This document shows, in pieces, positions 47,973-56,162 of a stretch of 64,000 bases of DNA. The notes below the pieces were generated by a model that worked only from the letters and a program-made list of their open reading frames with translations, was not told the DNA's origin and made no database searches. Position 1 is the stretch's first letter, and every line of letters begins with the position of its first letter. The translations under genes were made by a program, and so were the position numbers. This DNA is from Catalinimonas alkaloidigena. Lineage in GTDB: Bacteria > Bacteroidota > Bacteroidia > Cytophagales > Flexibacteraceae. Where the stretch lies: contig NZ_FNFO01000010.1 in assembly GCF_900100765.1 (NCBI RefSeq), positions 155,025 to 219,024 of the forward strand. Direction: 5' to 3'.

Positions 47973-50792
47973 TTACAGCCGCATCAGGTTGCCGTCGAGG
48001 CGGTAGGTCTGGCCGGTTTCGGTCTCGAAGGCGATTTCCTTGTCGCCGTACCGGAGGACGCAGCCTTCCCCGGCGGTGGACGTCACGTCGATTCCCTTCA
48101 ACTTGCCTTCCTCCCACATCAGGTGGAGCGTGAAGCCGCCCCGCGCTTTTAGTCCGTCCACATCGCCGAGCGGGAGCGCAGCGGGCAGGGCGGGAAGCAA
48201 TTCAATGCCGCCGTCGTGGCTCTGGACCAACATTTCGGCGATGCCCACGGCCCCTCCAAAGTTCCCGTCGATCTGGAACGGCGGGTGAGCGTCGAGGAGG
48301 CTGGGATAAGAACCGCCCCCATCGGCAGCGGGACTCAGCAGCATCTGGATCATTTTGTAGGCGTGGTTGCCGTCTTTCAGGCGCGCCCAGAAGTTGATTT
48401 TCCAGGCGAGGCTCCAGCCCGTGCCTTCGTCGCCCCGGTACTCCAGCGATTGTTGCGCGGCCGCCATCAGTTCCGGCGTCTTCCGCCAGGTGATGTCGTC
48501 GCCGGGATGAATGCCCCAGAGGTGCGATACGTGCCGGTGGTGATTGGTCGGGTCGTCCACGTCGGCCAACCACTCCTGCAACTGGCCGTGCTGGCCGATC
48601 TGGTTCGGTGCAATCTTGGGCCATAGCGTCGCCAGCGTATCGCGGAAGGCAGCGTCGATCCCGAGGAGTTCGCTGGCTTCAATGGTCTTCTGAAACAGGC
48701 TGCGGATGATCTGATGGTCCATCGTCGGTCCGGCGACCAGCCCTCCGTTTTCTGGTGAATTGGAGGGCGTGCTGATCAGCCAGCCCGACGCCGGATCTTC
48801 CACCAGAAAATCGACGTAAAATTCGGCGGCCCCTTTCATGGCGGGGTAGGCGCGGTCGCGGAGAAATTGTTTGTCCTGCGTATAGAGGTAATGCTCCCAC
48901 AGGTGATGGCTCAGCCAACCCGCCCCCGACACCCATATGCCGTGGTTGGCGTTATTGATGGGTGCCGTGCCGCGCCAGAGGTCGGTGTTGTGGTGCAACA
49001 CCCAGCCGTCGGCCCCGTAATGAACCTTCGCGGTCTTCGCGCCTTGTGCCTCCAGGTCGTCGATCATGTCGAACAGCGGTTCGTGCATCGCGGACAGGTT
49101 CAGTTTCTCGGCCGCCCAGTAGATCATCTCGACGTTGATGTTTGTGGTGTACTTGCTGCCCCACGGTGGGTTCAAAAGGTCGTTCCAGATGCCCTGGATG
49201 TTGGGCGGACGCGTGCCGGGGCGGGAGGTCGCCAGCAACAGATAACGCCCGAACTGGACGTACAGCGCCATCAGGGCCGGATCGTTGGATGACCCAAACT
49301 CAGCGATGCGCTCGTCGGTCGGCAGGTCTTCGTTGGCGGAATGGCCCAGGTCGATGGAAAGCTGGTTGAAGTACTGCTGATAGTCCTGCACATGCGCATC
49401 ACGCATCTGCGCATAAGTCTTCCCCTGAAGACTCTTCAGCGCTTGCTGACACACCTGCACCGGATCGCCGGAGACGTCGTGGTAGTTCACGTAGTTGGTA
49501 CCCGCCGTGAGGTAGAGCGTCACTTCGTCGGCCCCCTGCACCTGGATGCCGCTATCCGTCACAGACACCTGCCCGCCTTTCGCCTCCGCCCGCAACTGGC
49601 TTTCGCCGCGCAGGGCTCCGTTCTGAACCTGCAACGACAGGGCCAGCGTCCGGTCGTCGAGTTTTCGGGTGGACGATTTCTTGTGCGGACTGGTCAGCGA
49701 GGTAGTAAAAGAAAGTTGTCCCGGCGTACTGGCCGTCAGGTGGACGACCATCGTTTGGTTCGGCACGCTGGCGAAGTATTCCCGCGTAAAGGTGACGCCG
49801 TTGTGCTGGTATGAAGTACGGGCCACGGCTTCCGAGATGTTCAGTTCCCGGCGGTAGTTGGTCGCTGCTTCGTGCTCCGGAAAGGCGAGGTACAGGTCGC
49901 CGAACGGCTGGTAAGAAGCTTCGTACTGCGGATAGGCCGGAGGTTCGTCGTTCTGCACCCAGTACGTCCACGTCCCTTCGATCGAAACCCGCTGGTCGGG
50001 TGCGCCTTGCGGATAAACACACAGCGGACGGTCGGTGCCTTTCGGGCCGGTCAGCCCTCCTTTGTCGTAGTAATTTAGAACTTGTACCGCCAGTTGGTTC
50101 TTCCCTTTCTTGAGGAGCTTGGCGGGAATCGTATAGCGGCGGATTTCATCTTTTCCCTGCGTCGTGCCGACCTGTTGGCCGTTCACAAACGTAATGTCAT
50201 CGTCACGGATGCGTCCCAGTTCCAGCATCAGGTCCTTCCGCTTCCAGCCCTTCGGCACCTCGAATTGGGTACGGAACCAGACGGCTCCGTCGACAGCGAC
50301 CATGTCTTCCAGCCCGATGCGCTCCCATCCCTGCGACACCGGAACCTCCATCGGTTTCCACTGGCTGTCGTCGAAGTCGGCTGTGGCTTCGGGGGGATGG
50401 GGTCCGGCTTTCACTTGTTGTATCCAGGCTTCCCGTTGTTGGTCGTAGTCCGCTTCGTGGCTCTTCAGGCCCATGAAGTGCTCATTCGCCAACGCTTCGG
50501 CTTCGGCCTGTTTGCCTTCCGCAATGAGTCGCCGAATTTCCGGGAGGTACTGTGCCGCCCCCGGACGGGCGTACTCCCGAGGCTCACCGGTCCAGAGCGT
50601 CTCTTCGTTGTATTGCAGGTGCTCTTCTGCCGCCCCGCCAAACACCATCGCACCGAGCCGGCCGTTGCCGATGGGCAGGGCCTCCGTCCATTCCGTGGCG
50701 GGTTCGTCGTACCATAAGGTGAGATCAGACTGCGCCCAGGCAGGTGCGCCCACCAGCATCAGTCCGACGGTAATCCATTTTTGTATATGCAT
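47973..50792 (-). CDS. GH95 alpha-L-fucosidase/alpha-L-galactosidase with inserted sugar-binding domain
   Basis: 939 residues with a signal peptide (about 1-20, ending PAWAQ). The GH95 N-terminal sandwich starts LTLWYDEPATEWTEALPIGN and NGRLGAMVFGG, then is interrupted at about residues 130-290 by a GH2-like jelly roll (DFDDSQWKPMEVPVSQGWER, GAVWFRTQFEVPKGW, LELGRIRDDDITFVNGQQVG). It then resumes at YQPFGDLYLAFPEHEAATNY. The (alpha/alpha)6 barrel carries the family motifs NIQGIWNDLLNPPWGSKYTT, GWLISTPSNSPENGGL and LLDAHPPFQIDGNFGGAVGI, whose aspartate matches the catalytic region. Substrate in rhamnogalacturonan II would be L-galactose or fucose. It heads in the same direction as the DUF1080 and GH2 genes, but the HNH insertion now separates them. 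Confidence 0.92.
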   Translation of the reverse strand: MHIQKWITVGLMLVGAPAWAQSDLTLWYDEPATEWTEALPIGNGRLGAMVFGGAAEEHLQYNEETLWTGEPREYARPGAAQYLPEIRRLIAEGKQAEAEALANEHFMGLKSHEADYDQQREAWIQQVKAGPHPPEATADFDDSQWKPMEVPVSQGWERIGLEDMVAVDGAVWFRTQFEVPKGWKRKDLMLELGRIRDDDITFVNGQQVGTTQGKDEIRRYTIPAKLLKKGKNQLAVQVLNYYDKGGLTGPKGTDRPLCVYPQGAPDQRVSIEGTWTYWVQNDEPPAYPQYEASYQPFGDLYLAFPEHEAATNYRRELNISEAVARTSYQHNGVTFTREYFASVPNQTMVVHLTASTPGQLSFTTSLTSPHKKSSTRKLDDRTLALSLQVQNGALRGESQLRAEAKGGQVSVTDSGIQVQGADEVTLYLTAGTNYVNYHDVSGDPVQVCQQALKSLQGKTYAQMRDAHVQDYQQYFNQLSIDLGHSANEDLPTDERIAEFGSSNDPALMALYVQFGRYLLLATSRPGTRPPNIQGIWNDLLNPPWGSKYTTNINVEMIYWAAEKLNLSAMHEPLFDMIDDLEAQGAKTAKVHYGADGWVLHHNTDLWRGTAPINNANHGIWVSGAGWLSHHLWEHYLYTQDKQFLRDRAYPAMKGAAEFYVDFLVEDPASGWLISTPSNSPENGGLVAGPTMDHQIIRSLFQKTIEASELLGIDAAFRDTLATLWPKIAPNQIGQHGQLQEWLADVDDPTNHHRHVSHLWGIHPGDDITWRKTPELMAAAQQSLEYRGDEGTGWSLAWKINFWARLKDGNHAYKMIQMLLSPAADGGGSYPSLLDAHPPFQIDGNFGGAVGIAEMLVQSHDGGIELLPALPAALPLGDVDGLKARGGFTLHLMWEEGKLKGIDVTSTAGEGCVLRYGDKEIAFETETGQTYRLDGNLMRL

Positions 50793-50872
50793 GTGTATGC
50801 TAAAACCTTGTCGCTAAAATCAACGCTGTCGCTCAAAGGGTCATTCTAGCCAGGGGCTACGACTCTGACCGC

Positions 50873-50910
50873 TTTGTGTTCCTTCGTGCCCTCTGTGCCT
50901 CAGTGGTTAT
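50873..50910. repeat. Dispersed CTTCGTG/CTGTGCCTCAGTG motif
   Basis: TTTGTGTTCCTTCGTGCCCT followed by CTGTGCCTCAGTGGTT. A similar run (CCCTTCGTGTCTCCGTGTCT) occurs at 31393-31412. Both lie in gaps between minus-strand genes. Confidence 0.4.
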
Positions 50911-50947
50911 CGGGCTCGCTTATAAACTAGTGTAGCTCCTGCACGAT

Positions 50948-52555
50948 TTATAACTCGTCGGCTTCGTCCCGTTGCGTATCTTTTCCGGAGGGTTGGGTGG
51001 CCTCGTCGATCCGCTGGATGCGCAGGGCCATGTAGGGACGGTTCGGGAGTTTCACCTTCGCGCGGTGCTTATCGACGAAGCGGTAATTGTCCAATTCTTC
51101 CACTTCAAACACGCGATCTACGGGGGTGATGGTCCTGTTCCACGTGTCGATCACATCGACTTTGAACTTCATTCCGGGAGCCAGGTCCTCGTCGGTCAGG
51201 ATAAAGTCCCACGTCTTCTGCTGCTCTTTCCCGAAGTAGAACAGGTAGTACTGCGCGTATTTCCCGGCCACATTCGTCAGGTAGTAATGGTCCAGTGGCT
51301 CCAATCCTTCCGGGGGGCCGGCCTCCACAATCTCTTTCAGGAAAGCGATCCGACTCGGACTTTCGCCCGTCAGTTCGCCGCCGAGCGAGAGCCACCCACC
51401 TTCGATGGCCTCCCCGTGCGTGGCGTACGCGCCCCCGATGTAGGCGACCCAGAAACGGTAGGTCATCTCTTCGCCCGACAACTGCCCCCACCGCCGCTCG
51501 ATGTTCCCTTCGTAGTTGATCTCGTCGTGCACGATGGGCTTCTGGTAAATGTCGCGCAAGAGGGGCGAGACGCCGAACACCTTCACGGCGTTGTAGTACT
51601 GCAGGCTGACGTGCGTGACCCACGGCTTCGTGTAGTCGTAGAGGCGACCGGCGTTGTGGATGGAGCGCAGGTGCTGGTACGGATCGTGCTGCTGCACCGT
51701 CTGGAACAGCACGTCCCAATCTTCATCGGTCAGGTGCCGAATGAAGCTGTTCTCGTTGGCGAGGCTCCACCAGATGTTGCGGTACGCGCCCAGCCGGGCG
51801 ATGACGTAGCGGAGGAAACGCTGGTTCGTCGCCATGTCCATCTGGTCGAAGCCCCACTTGCCCCCGTCGTACGGACGGAAGAGGATCAGGTCGGCCTGCA
51901 CCCCGATGTCGCGTAGCTCGGCAACCCGCTCCTCCAACGCCTGAAAGTAGGCGGGATTGAAACGGGAGAAATCCCAGTCGGCCTTGGAGGTGCCCTCAAA
52001 CGGAAACTCTGTGATTTTGAGCGGACCTTCAAGGTAATAGCCTTTGTAAGGCGGCACGGCCAGAAAGCGCGCTTTGTTGAACGGCGAACCTTGCAGCGTC
52101 TGGATGGTCTGTTGCTGCCGCTCCGGCGAGGTAAAGGCCCACTCGTAGATCGTCGTGCCGAACGGGTAGAACGGCGTTGCGTCCGCATAGCCAAAATGGA
52201 ATTGATTCCGCACCTGCACAGGCCCATGGTTGTTGGGCGAGGGGGCGGTGCAGGTAAACGAACCCGTTTTGCCGTCCAGGTCCGCGCGTTTGCTGTGGGT
52301 CGTGTAGGTCCAGTTCCCTTCCCGGTCCGGCATAAACCGCACCTTGTACGTTCCGTCCCCGTCGTAAAAGCCGTCGGGGGTGTAAGTGGTATCGTCGTGG
52401 ACAAACTCCGCCGTCAGCGGCACCTCGATGAACGGATTGCCCGCATCCGATCCCTGCAACGTCACCTCGAACATCCCCCACTGTTCTACCTGCGGCTGCG
52501 CCACGACGGTGAATGATACGATCAGACAAAGGAGAAGTAGAGGGAAAGTACGCAT
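50948..52555 (-). CDS. DUF5060/DUF5605-type glycoside hydrolase, secreted
   Basis: 535 residues with a signal peptide (MRTFPLLLLCLIVSFTVVAQ). The N-terminal DUF5060 sandwich (about 22-105; VEQWGMFEVTLQGSDAGNPF, YDGDGTYKVRFMPDREGNWT) is followed by a TIM barrel of the DUF4038 clan (about 115-440). Likely acid/base is Glu268 in IWWSLANENSF and likely nucleophile is Glu345 in PIVHDEINYEG, spaced and placed as in clan GH-A. A C-terminal sandwich (WDFILTDEDLAPGMKFKVDV) completes it. Clan relatives include the GH140 apiosidase of rhamnogalacturonan II degraders, but membership is not shown here. Gaps to its neighbours are 155 and 172 bases. Confidence 0.82.
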   Translation of the reverse strand: MRTFPLLLLCLIVSFTVVAQPQVEQWGMFEVTLQGSDAGNPFIEVPLTAEFVHDDTTYTPDGFYDGDGTYKVRFMPDREGNWTYTTHSKRADLDGKTGSFTCTAPSPNNHGPVQVRNQFHFGYADATPFYPFGTTIYEWAFTSPERQQQTIQTLQGSPFNKARFLAVPPYKGYYLEGPLKITEFPFEGTSKADWDFSRFNPAYFQALEERVAELRDIGVQADLILFRPYDGGKWGFDQMDMATNQRFLRYVIARLGAYRNIWWSLANENSFIRHLTDEDWDVLFQTVQQHDPYQHLRSIHNAGRLYDYTKPWVTHVSLQYYNAVKVFGVSPLLRDIYQKPIVHDEINYEGNIERRWGQLSGEEMTYRFWVAYIGGAYATHGEAIEGGWLSLGGELTGESPSRIAFLKEIVEAGPPEGLEPLDHYYLTNVAGKYAQYYLFYFGKEQQKTWDFILTDEDLAPGMKFKVDVIDTWNRTITPVDRVFEVEELDNYRFVDKHRAKVKLPNRPYMALRIQRIDEATQPSGKDTQRDEADEL

Positions 52556-52596
52556 AGGGTGGTGGGGTTAAAGTCGTTTTACTCAAATACATTCTT

Positions 52597-52704
52597 TGTC
52601 ATCTCGAACGCTAGTGAGAGATCTTCCTGACTTCAAAGTGAAATTATCTTGAAGTGAAAAAAGATTTGGCACGGGCCACCCCGCTCCCTCCGGTCAAAAT
52701 GACA
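52597..52704. repeat. 71-bp palindromic element, copy E (expanded and diverged)
   Basis: It starts TGTCATCTCGAACG, GTGAGAGATCTTCCTGACTT and ends CGGTCAAAATGACA; the right half is lengthened and altered. It occupies most of the gap between the DUF5060 start and the GH28 stop. Confidence 0.65.
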
Positions 52705-52727
52705 AAAAGGGTAACAAGAGGAGAACT

Positions 52728-54341
52728 TCAAGGAATGGAGTAGCTGCTGGCGTTGCTGGTTTCGGCTTGTTCGACGACCTGATCGCCTTTGCGAACCGCC
52801 GTCTTGACGTGGCGGAGGTTGTTGCCCTCCACCACAACGCCTTCCGTTTTGGAGCCGTCGAGTTGCAGGAACGTGTCGGTGCCCTCAACCGGAAAACAGC
52901 CGTGCACGTAGACATCCTGCGCATCCTTGAGTTGCATCAGGGGCACGCCCGCATGCGGCTCCAGCGTTTTGAAGCCGTCGATTTCCAGGTGCTGTACGTT
53001 TTGCGCTTCGAGCGAAGGACCGGCTTCGGTAGTGATCCGCACGTCGTGCAGGGACACGTTGGTAGCGTTCAGGATGTTCACGCCGTCGCGGGTGCGTAAG
53101 TTGATGTCGGAGAACGTGACTTCGTCGATGGGCATTTCGTCCAGTCCGCGCAGTACGAAGGCATTTTGCGCATTGCCCGTGATGCCGCTGATGTGAATGT
53201 TGCGGAACCGGGGCGTACGCTCCGACACGGGTTCGGGGTCGGTCTTCGTGTACTGCATGTTCATCATCACTGCTTCCTCGCGGATGTCTTTCATGATGAT
53301 GTTGCTCACGCGGATCTCCTCGACCACGCCACCCCGACCGCGCGCCGTCTTGATCCGGATGCCCCGGTCGGTCCCGTCGAAGACGCAGTTGGCAATGGTG
53401 ATTTTCTTGACGTCGCCCGACATCTCACTGCCGATCACCACGCCGCCGTGGCCGGACAGCATCGTGCAGTTCGTGATCGTATAGTTTTCGGCCGGGACAC
53501 CGACCTTCCGACCGTCTTCGTCTTTCCCCGATTTGATCGTGATGCAGTCGTCGCCCACGCTGATGTGGCAGTCGGAGATGTGCACGTAGCGGCACGATTC
53601 GGGGTTAATGCCGTCGGTGTTCGGCGAGGGCGGATTGTTGATGGTCACCCCGGTCACCGTCACGTTTTCGCAGAATTCAGGGTTGACGGTCCAGAAGGGC
53701 GAGTTCTGAATGGTGATGCCTTCGATCCGCACGTTTTTGCAGTACATCGGCTGGATGAACGGCGGCCGCAGAAAGCCCACGTCGTAGGTGCCGTGCACGT
53801 CGGGCTTGATCACGTCCGGGTTGACTCGGTCGAACTCCTGTTGCCATTTGGAACGGGTCTCCTTGTTTTTCCGGGCCTCGAAGAAATAATCCCACCATTT
53901 CTTCCCTTGTCCGTCAATGGTACCCCGCCCGACGATGGCGATGTTCTCAGCCTTGTAAGCGTAGAAAAGCGGCGAGAAGTTGGTCACGTTTGTGCCCTCC
54001 CAGCGCGAAGGCACCATCGGCAGGTAGTCGTCGAAGTTGTCGCTGAACTTGATCAGCGCCCCCGCATCGATGAAGATCGTGATGTTGCTTTTCAGGTGGA
54101 TCGGGCCGGTCAGGTACTCGCCCGCGGGAAAGTAGACGGTACCACCTCCCGTCGCTACGGCGGCGTCGATGGCTTTTTTGATGGAGGCCGTCGCCAACTG
54201 GCTGCCGTCGCGTTTCGCACCGTAGTCCAGCACGTTGTAGTAGAGCGCCGTCTTTGGCGGGTTCGCCCCTGCCACGACCGACAGCAACGTCAGGAGGCAG
54301 GCGATGAGGAGAGGAGTTCGGGATGAAATATGAGTAGACAT
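52728..54341 (-). CDS. GH28 polygalacturonase-like enzyme, canonical active site
   Basis: A 537-residue secreted right-handed beta-helix (signal about 1-26, LLIACLLTLLSVVAGA). It should hydrolyse galacturonan or a related uronide chain. The N-terminal part YNVLDYGAKRDGSQLATASI and ATGGGTVYFPAGEYLTGPIH is typical. The GH28 motifs are complete: NTDGI with Asp243, GDDC with Asp264-Asp265, SGHGG with His298, and RIK at 329-331. Together these support an active inverting hydrolase. It starts 15 bases after the stop of the MGH1-like gene upstream, so the two are co-transcribed. Confidence 0.93.
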   Translation of the reverse strand: MSTHISSRTPLLIACLLTLLSVVAGANPPKTALYYNVLDYGAKRDGSQLATASIKKAIDAAVATGGGTVYFPAGEYLTGPIHLKSNITIFIDAGALIKFSDNFDDYLPMVPSRWEGTNVTNFSPLFYAYKAENIAIVGRGTIDGQGKKWWDYFFEARKNKETRSKWQQEFDRVNPDVIKPDVHGTYDVGFLRPPFIQPMYCKNVRIEGITIQNSPFWTVNPEFCENVTVTGVTINNPPSPNTDGINPESCRYVHISDCHISVGDDCITIKSGKDEDGRKVGVPAENYTITNCTMLSGHGGVVIGSEMSGDVKKITIANCVFDGTDRGIRIKTARGRGGVVEEIRVSNIIMKDIREEAVMMNMQYTKTDPEPVSERTPRFRNIHISGITGNAQNAFVLRGLDEMPIDEVTFSDINLRTRDGVNILNATNVSLHDVRITTEAGPSLEAQNVQHLEIDGFKTLEPHAGVPLMQLKDAQDVYVHGCFPVEGTDTFLQLDGSKTEGVVVEGNNLRHVKTAVRKGDQVVEQAETSNASSYSIP

Positions 54342-54356
54342 GATGAAGTCGTATGA

Positions 54357-55961
54357 TTAGCGATGTTGCATTGCGATGGAATGACCAGTTTTCTTCTCCG
54401 GTAGGGGGGCCTGGGCATCGGTGAGGTGGTCGGCGTGGAAAATTTCCTGGCCGTCGGCGAAAAGGCGGAAGCCTTTGCCCATCCCGTAATGCTCACCGGT
54501 TTTGTCCCACAGTACCGTCACGATCCGGTCGTGGTAGAGCACGTTGTCGAGGCAGAACCAGTCCCACTGCCCTTCGGGCACGAGCGGTGATACTTCCAAG
54601 GTATTGTCGGGGCGAGGCCGCAGACCCACCAGATCGTTAATGATTAGGTCGCAGAAACCGGAGTGGTTGTAGTAGCGGCTGCGCGGATTATCGCCCTTCA
54701 GCCAGTAACCGGTGCGTTCGTCCTGGTATTCCCCGATGTAGGGTCGGCCATTTTTCTGTTGTGCCTGTGCGTAAGTGTGCAGCGCCTCGAAGAAATCGTC
54801 CTTCGTCATCGAATGGTTTTTATACGAATGCAGGAGCGTCGATAGGCCTTTGAGAGTTTGGGTCGTGGCGAAGGGCCAGATAGCACCGTCCCACTCGCAA
54901 CTGCCGGTACCGTGCGTCCGAAAGGCAGGGTGACGACGCTCGGCGGTGGTGAGGCCCCAGGGCGCAGCAAAGCCGTTGGTGTCGAGCATCTGCTCCCACG
55001 CGCGGGCGTACTCCGGTGTGTCGTCGGGCAGTCCGAAGTACCACGGAATGAAGCCGATCTCTTCCCGCACATCCGCGAGGGTGTCGCCTTGCTCCAGCCG
55101 CGCCTTGAAGAAGTGGGCTTTCGGGTCCCAGAGCCGTTCCTGCACGAGTTGCTTGAGCGTATCGGCCCGCCGCTCGTAATCTTCGGCCATCGCCTCCCGT
55201 CCGACCAGATGCGCCATCTTGGTCATCGCCTTGGCGTTGCCGTACATGTAGCTGTTGATGGTGGGACGTTCGTTTTTGTCGCGACGCGACCCACTGATCG
55301 ATTCCTCCATGCCGTCGCGCACGTCGAACTGGTAGAAGAGGCCATCGTCCATTCCTTTTTCGGCGACCCACTTGTGGTAATCAGCGTCCAGGCTGTCGAG
55401 GAGCGACACCACGAAGGCGGTATCCTGATCGACCAGGAAGCGCTCGTAGACCGCATCGGCGGCCCAGTTACTGAACTTGTGGAAACGCGGCTTCGGCTCG
55501 TTCGGATCGATAAAGAACCAGAAATGCAGGAACTGATCCAGGTACGCTTGATCGTGCAACCAGCGCCCTTCGTAAGTCTGGTGTCCCAGCGCACAACTGA
55601 TGGTCTGGTGCTTGCCACCGTGCCCGACCGGCTGAATAAATTCAGTGAAGACATATCCGTCGGGTGTCTCTTTCAAGTGCTTGCGGTAGGTCCACCACCG
55701 GAAATAATACGCCTGTTCGAGCGTAGAATCGGGACATTCGAACCGAGGGACGTTCTTTTCCAGCCAGCCCTCCGCCGCCGCGTTCGGCACCAGATTCCGG
55801 ACATCTTCCGCCTCCATTGCATTGAAGTAGCTGACGTAGTGCGAAAGCGTTTCGGTAGAAACCAACGGCTGATCGGCCGGAATTTCCTTCGTCCCGGCAC
55901 AGCCCAGAAGGAAAGCCAGCGTAGCGAGAGAGGTCAGGAAGGAGCGAAACGGAATGTGCAT
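54357..55961 (-). CDS. MGH1-like (alpha/alpha)6 glycoside hydrolase, lipoprotein
   Basis: 534 residues with a lipoprotein signal (LATLAFLLGC, Cys21). The body is an (alpha/alpha)6 toroid similar to the mannosyl-oligosaccharide glucosidase (GH63) C-terminal domain and other MGH1-like proteins: ECPDSTLEQAYYFRWWTYRK, GRWLHDQAYLDQFLHFWFF, DGLFYQFDVRDGMEESISGS, NSYMYGNAKAMTKMAHLVGR, GTGSCEWDGAIWPFATTQTL, YYNHSGFCDLIINDLVGLRP. Aspartates in RDGMEES and glutamate in CEWDGA are candidate catalytic acids, not proven. A short C-terminal sandwich ends the chain. It is 15 bases from the GH28 gene and probably acts on the same chain. Specificity unknown. Confidence 0.75.
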   Translation of the reverse strand: MHIPFRSFLTSLATLAFLLGCAGTKEIPADQPLVSTETLSHYVSYFNAMEAEDVRNLVPNAAAEGWLEKNVPRFECPDSTLEQAYYFRWWTYRKHLKETPDGYVFTEFIQPVGHGGKHQTISCALGHQTYEGRWLHDQAYLDQFLHFWFFIDPNEPKPRFHKFSNWAADAVYERFLVDQDTAFVVSLLDSLDADYHKWVAEKGMDDGLFYQFDVRDGMEESISGSRRDKNERPTINSYMYGNAKAMTKMAHLVGREAMAEDYERRADTLKQLVQERLWDPKAHFFKARLEQGDTLADVREEIGFIPWYFGLPDDTPEYARAWEQMLDTNGFAAPWGLTTAERRHPAFRTHGTGSCEWDGAIWPFATTQTLKGLSTLLHSYKNHSMTKDDFFEALHTYAQAQQKNGRPYIGEYQDERTGYWLKGDNPRSRYYNHSGFCDLIINDLVGLRPRPDNTLEVSPLVPEGQWDWFCLDNVLYHDRIVTVLWDKTGEHYGMGKGFRLFADGQEIFHADHLTDAQAPLPEKKTGHSIAMQHR

Positions 55962-56060
55962 ATTGAAAAAGTATCTTGCTTGATGTAGGCCGCTAAGTCA
56001 TTACTGGTTTCAGGCTTTGCCCGCGCCACGCTGGCCGCGCCACGTCGGCTGAAATCATAT

Positions 56061-56098
56061 GAACACAGGGAAGCTTCAGTTATAAACTGAAGCCAGGA
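56061..56098. repeat. Solo RAYT-family REP unit
   Basis: GAACACAGGGAAGCTTCAGT and the stem GCTTCAGTT-ATA-AACTGAAGC followed by CAGGA. This corresponds to the last hairpin of the RAYT-flanking repeats. It lies in the gap between the MGH1-like gene start and the propeller-cupredoxin gene stop. Confidence 0.8.
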
Positions 56099-56162
56099 AT
56101 GAATGAGCTTTACAAACTAGTACACGTCAGACAGCCGCGATACTCATTCTTACTAAAGCTGG

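Noticed and set aside
47758-48117. Minus-strand frame covering the HNH-GH95 junction
   Set aside because: It is made of the GH95 3' end in another frame, palindrome D and antisense HNH sequence.
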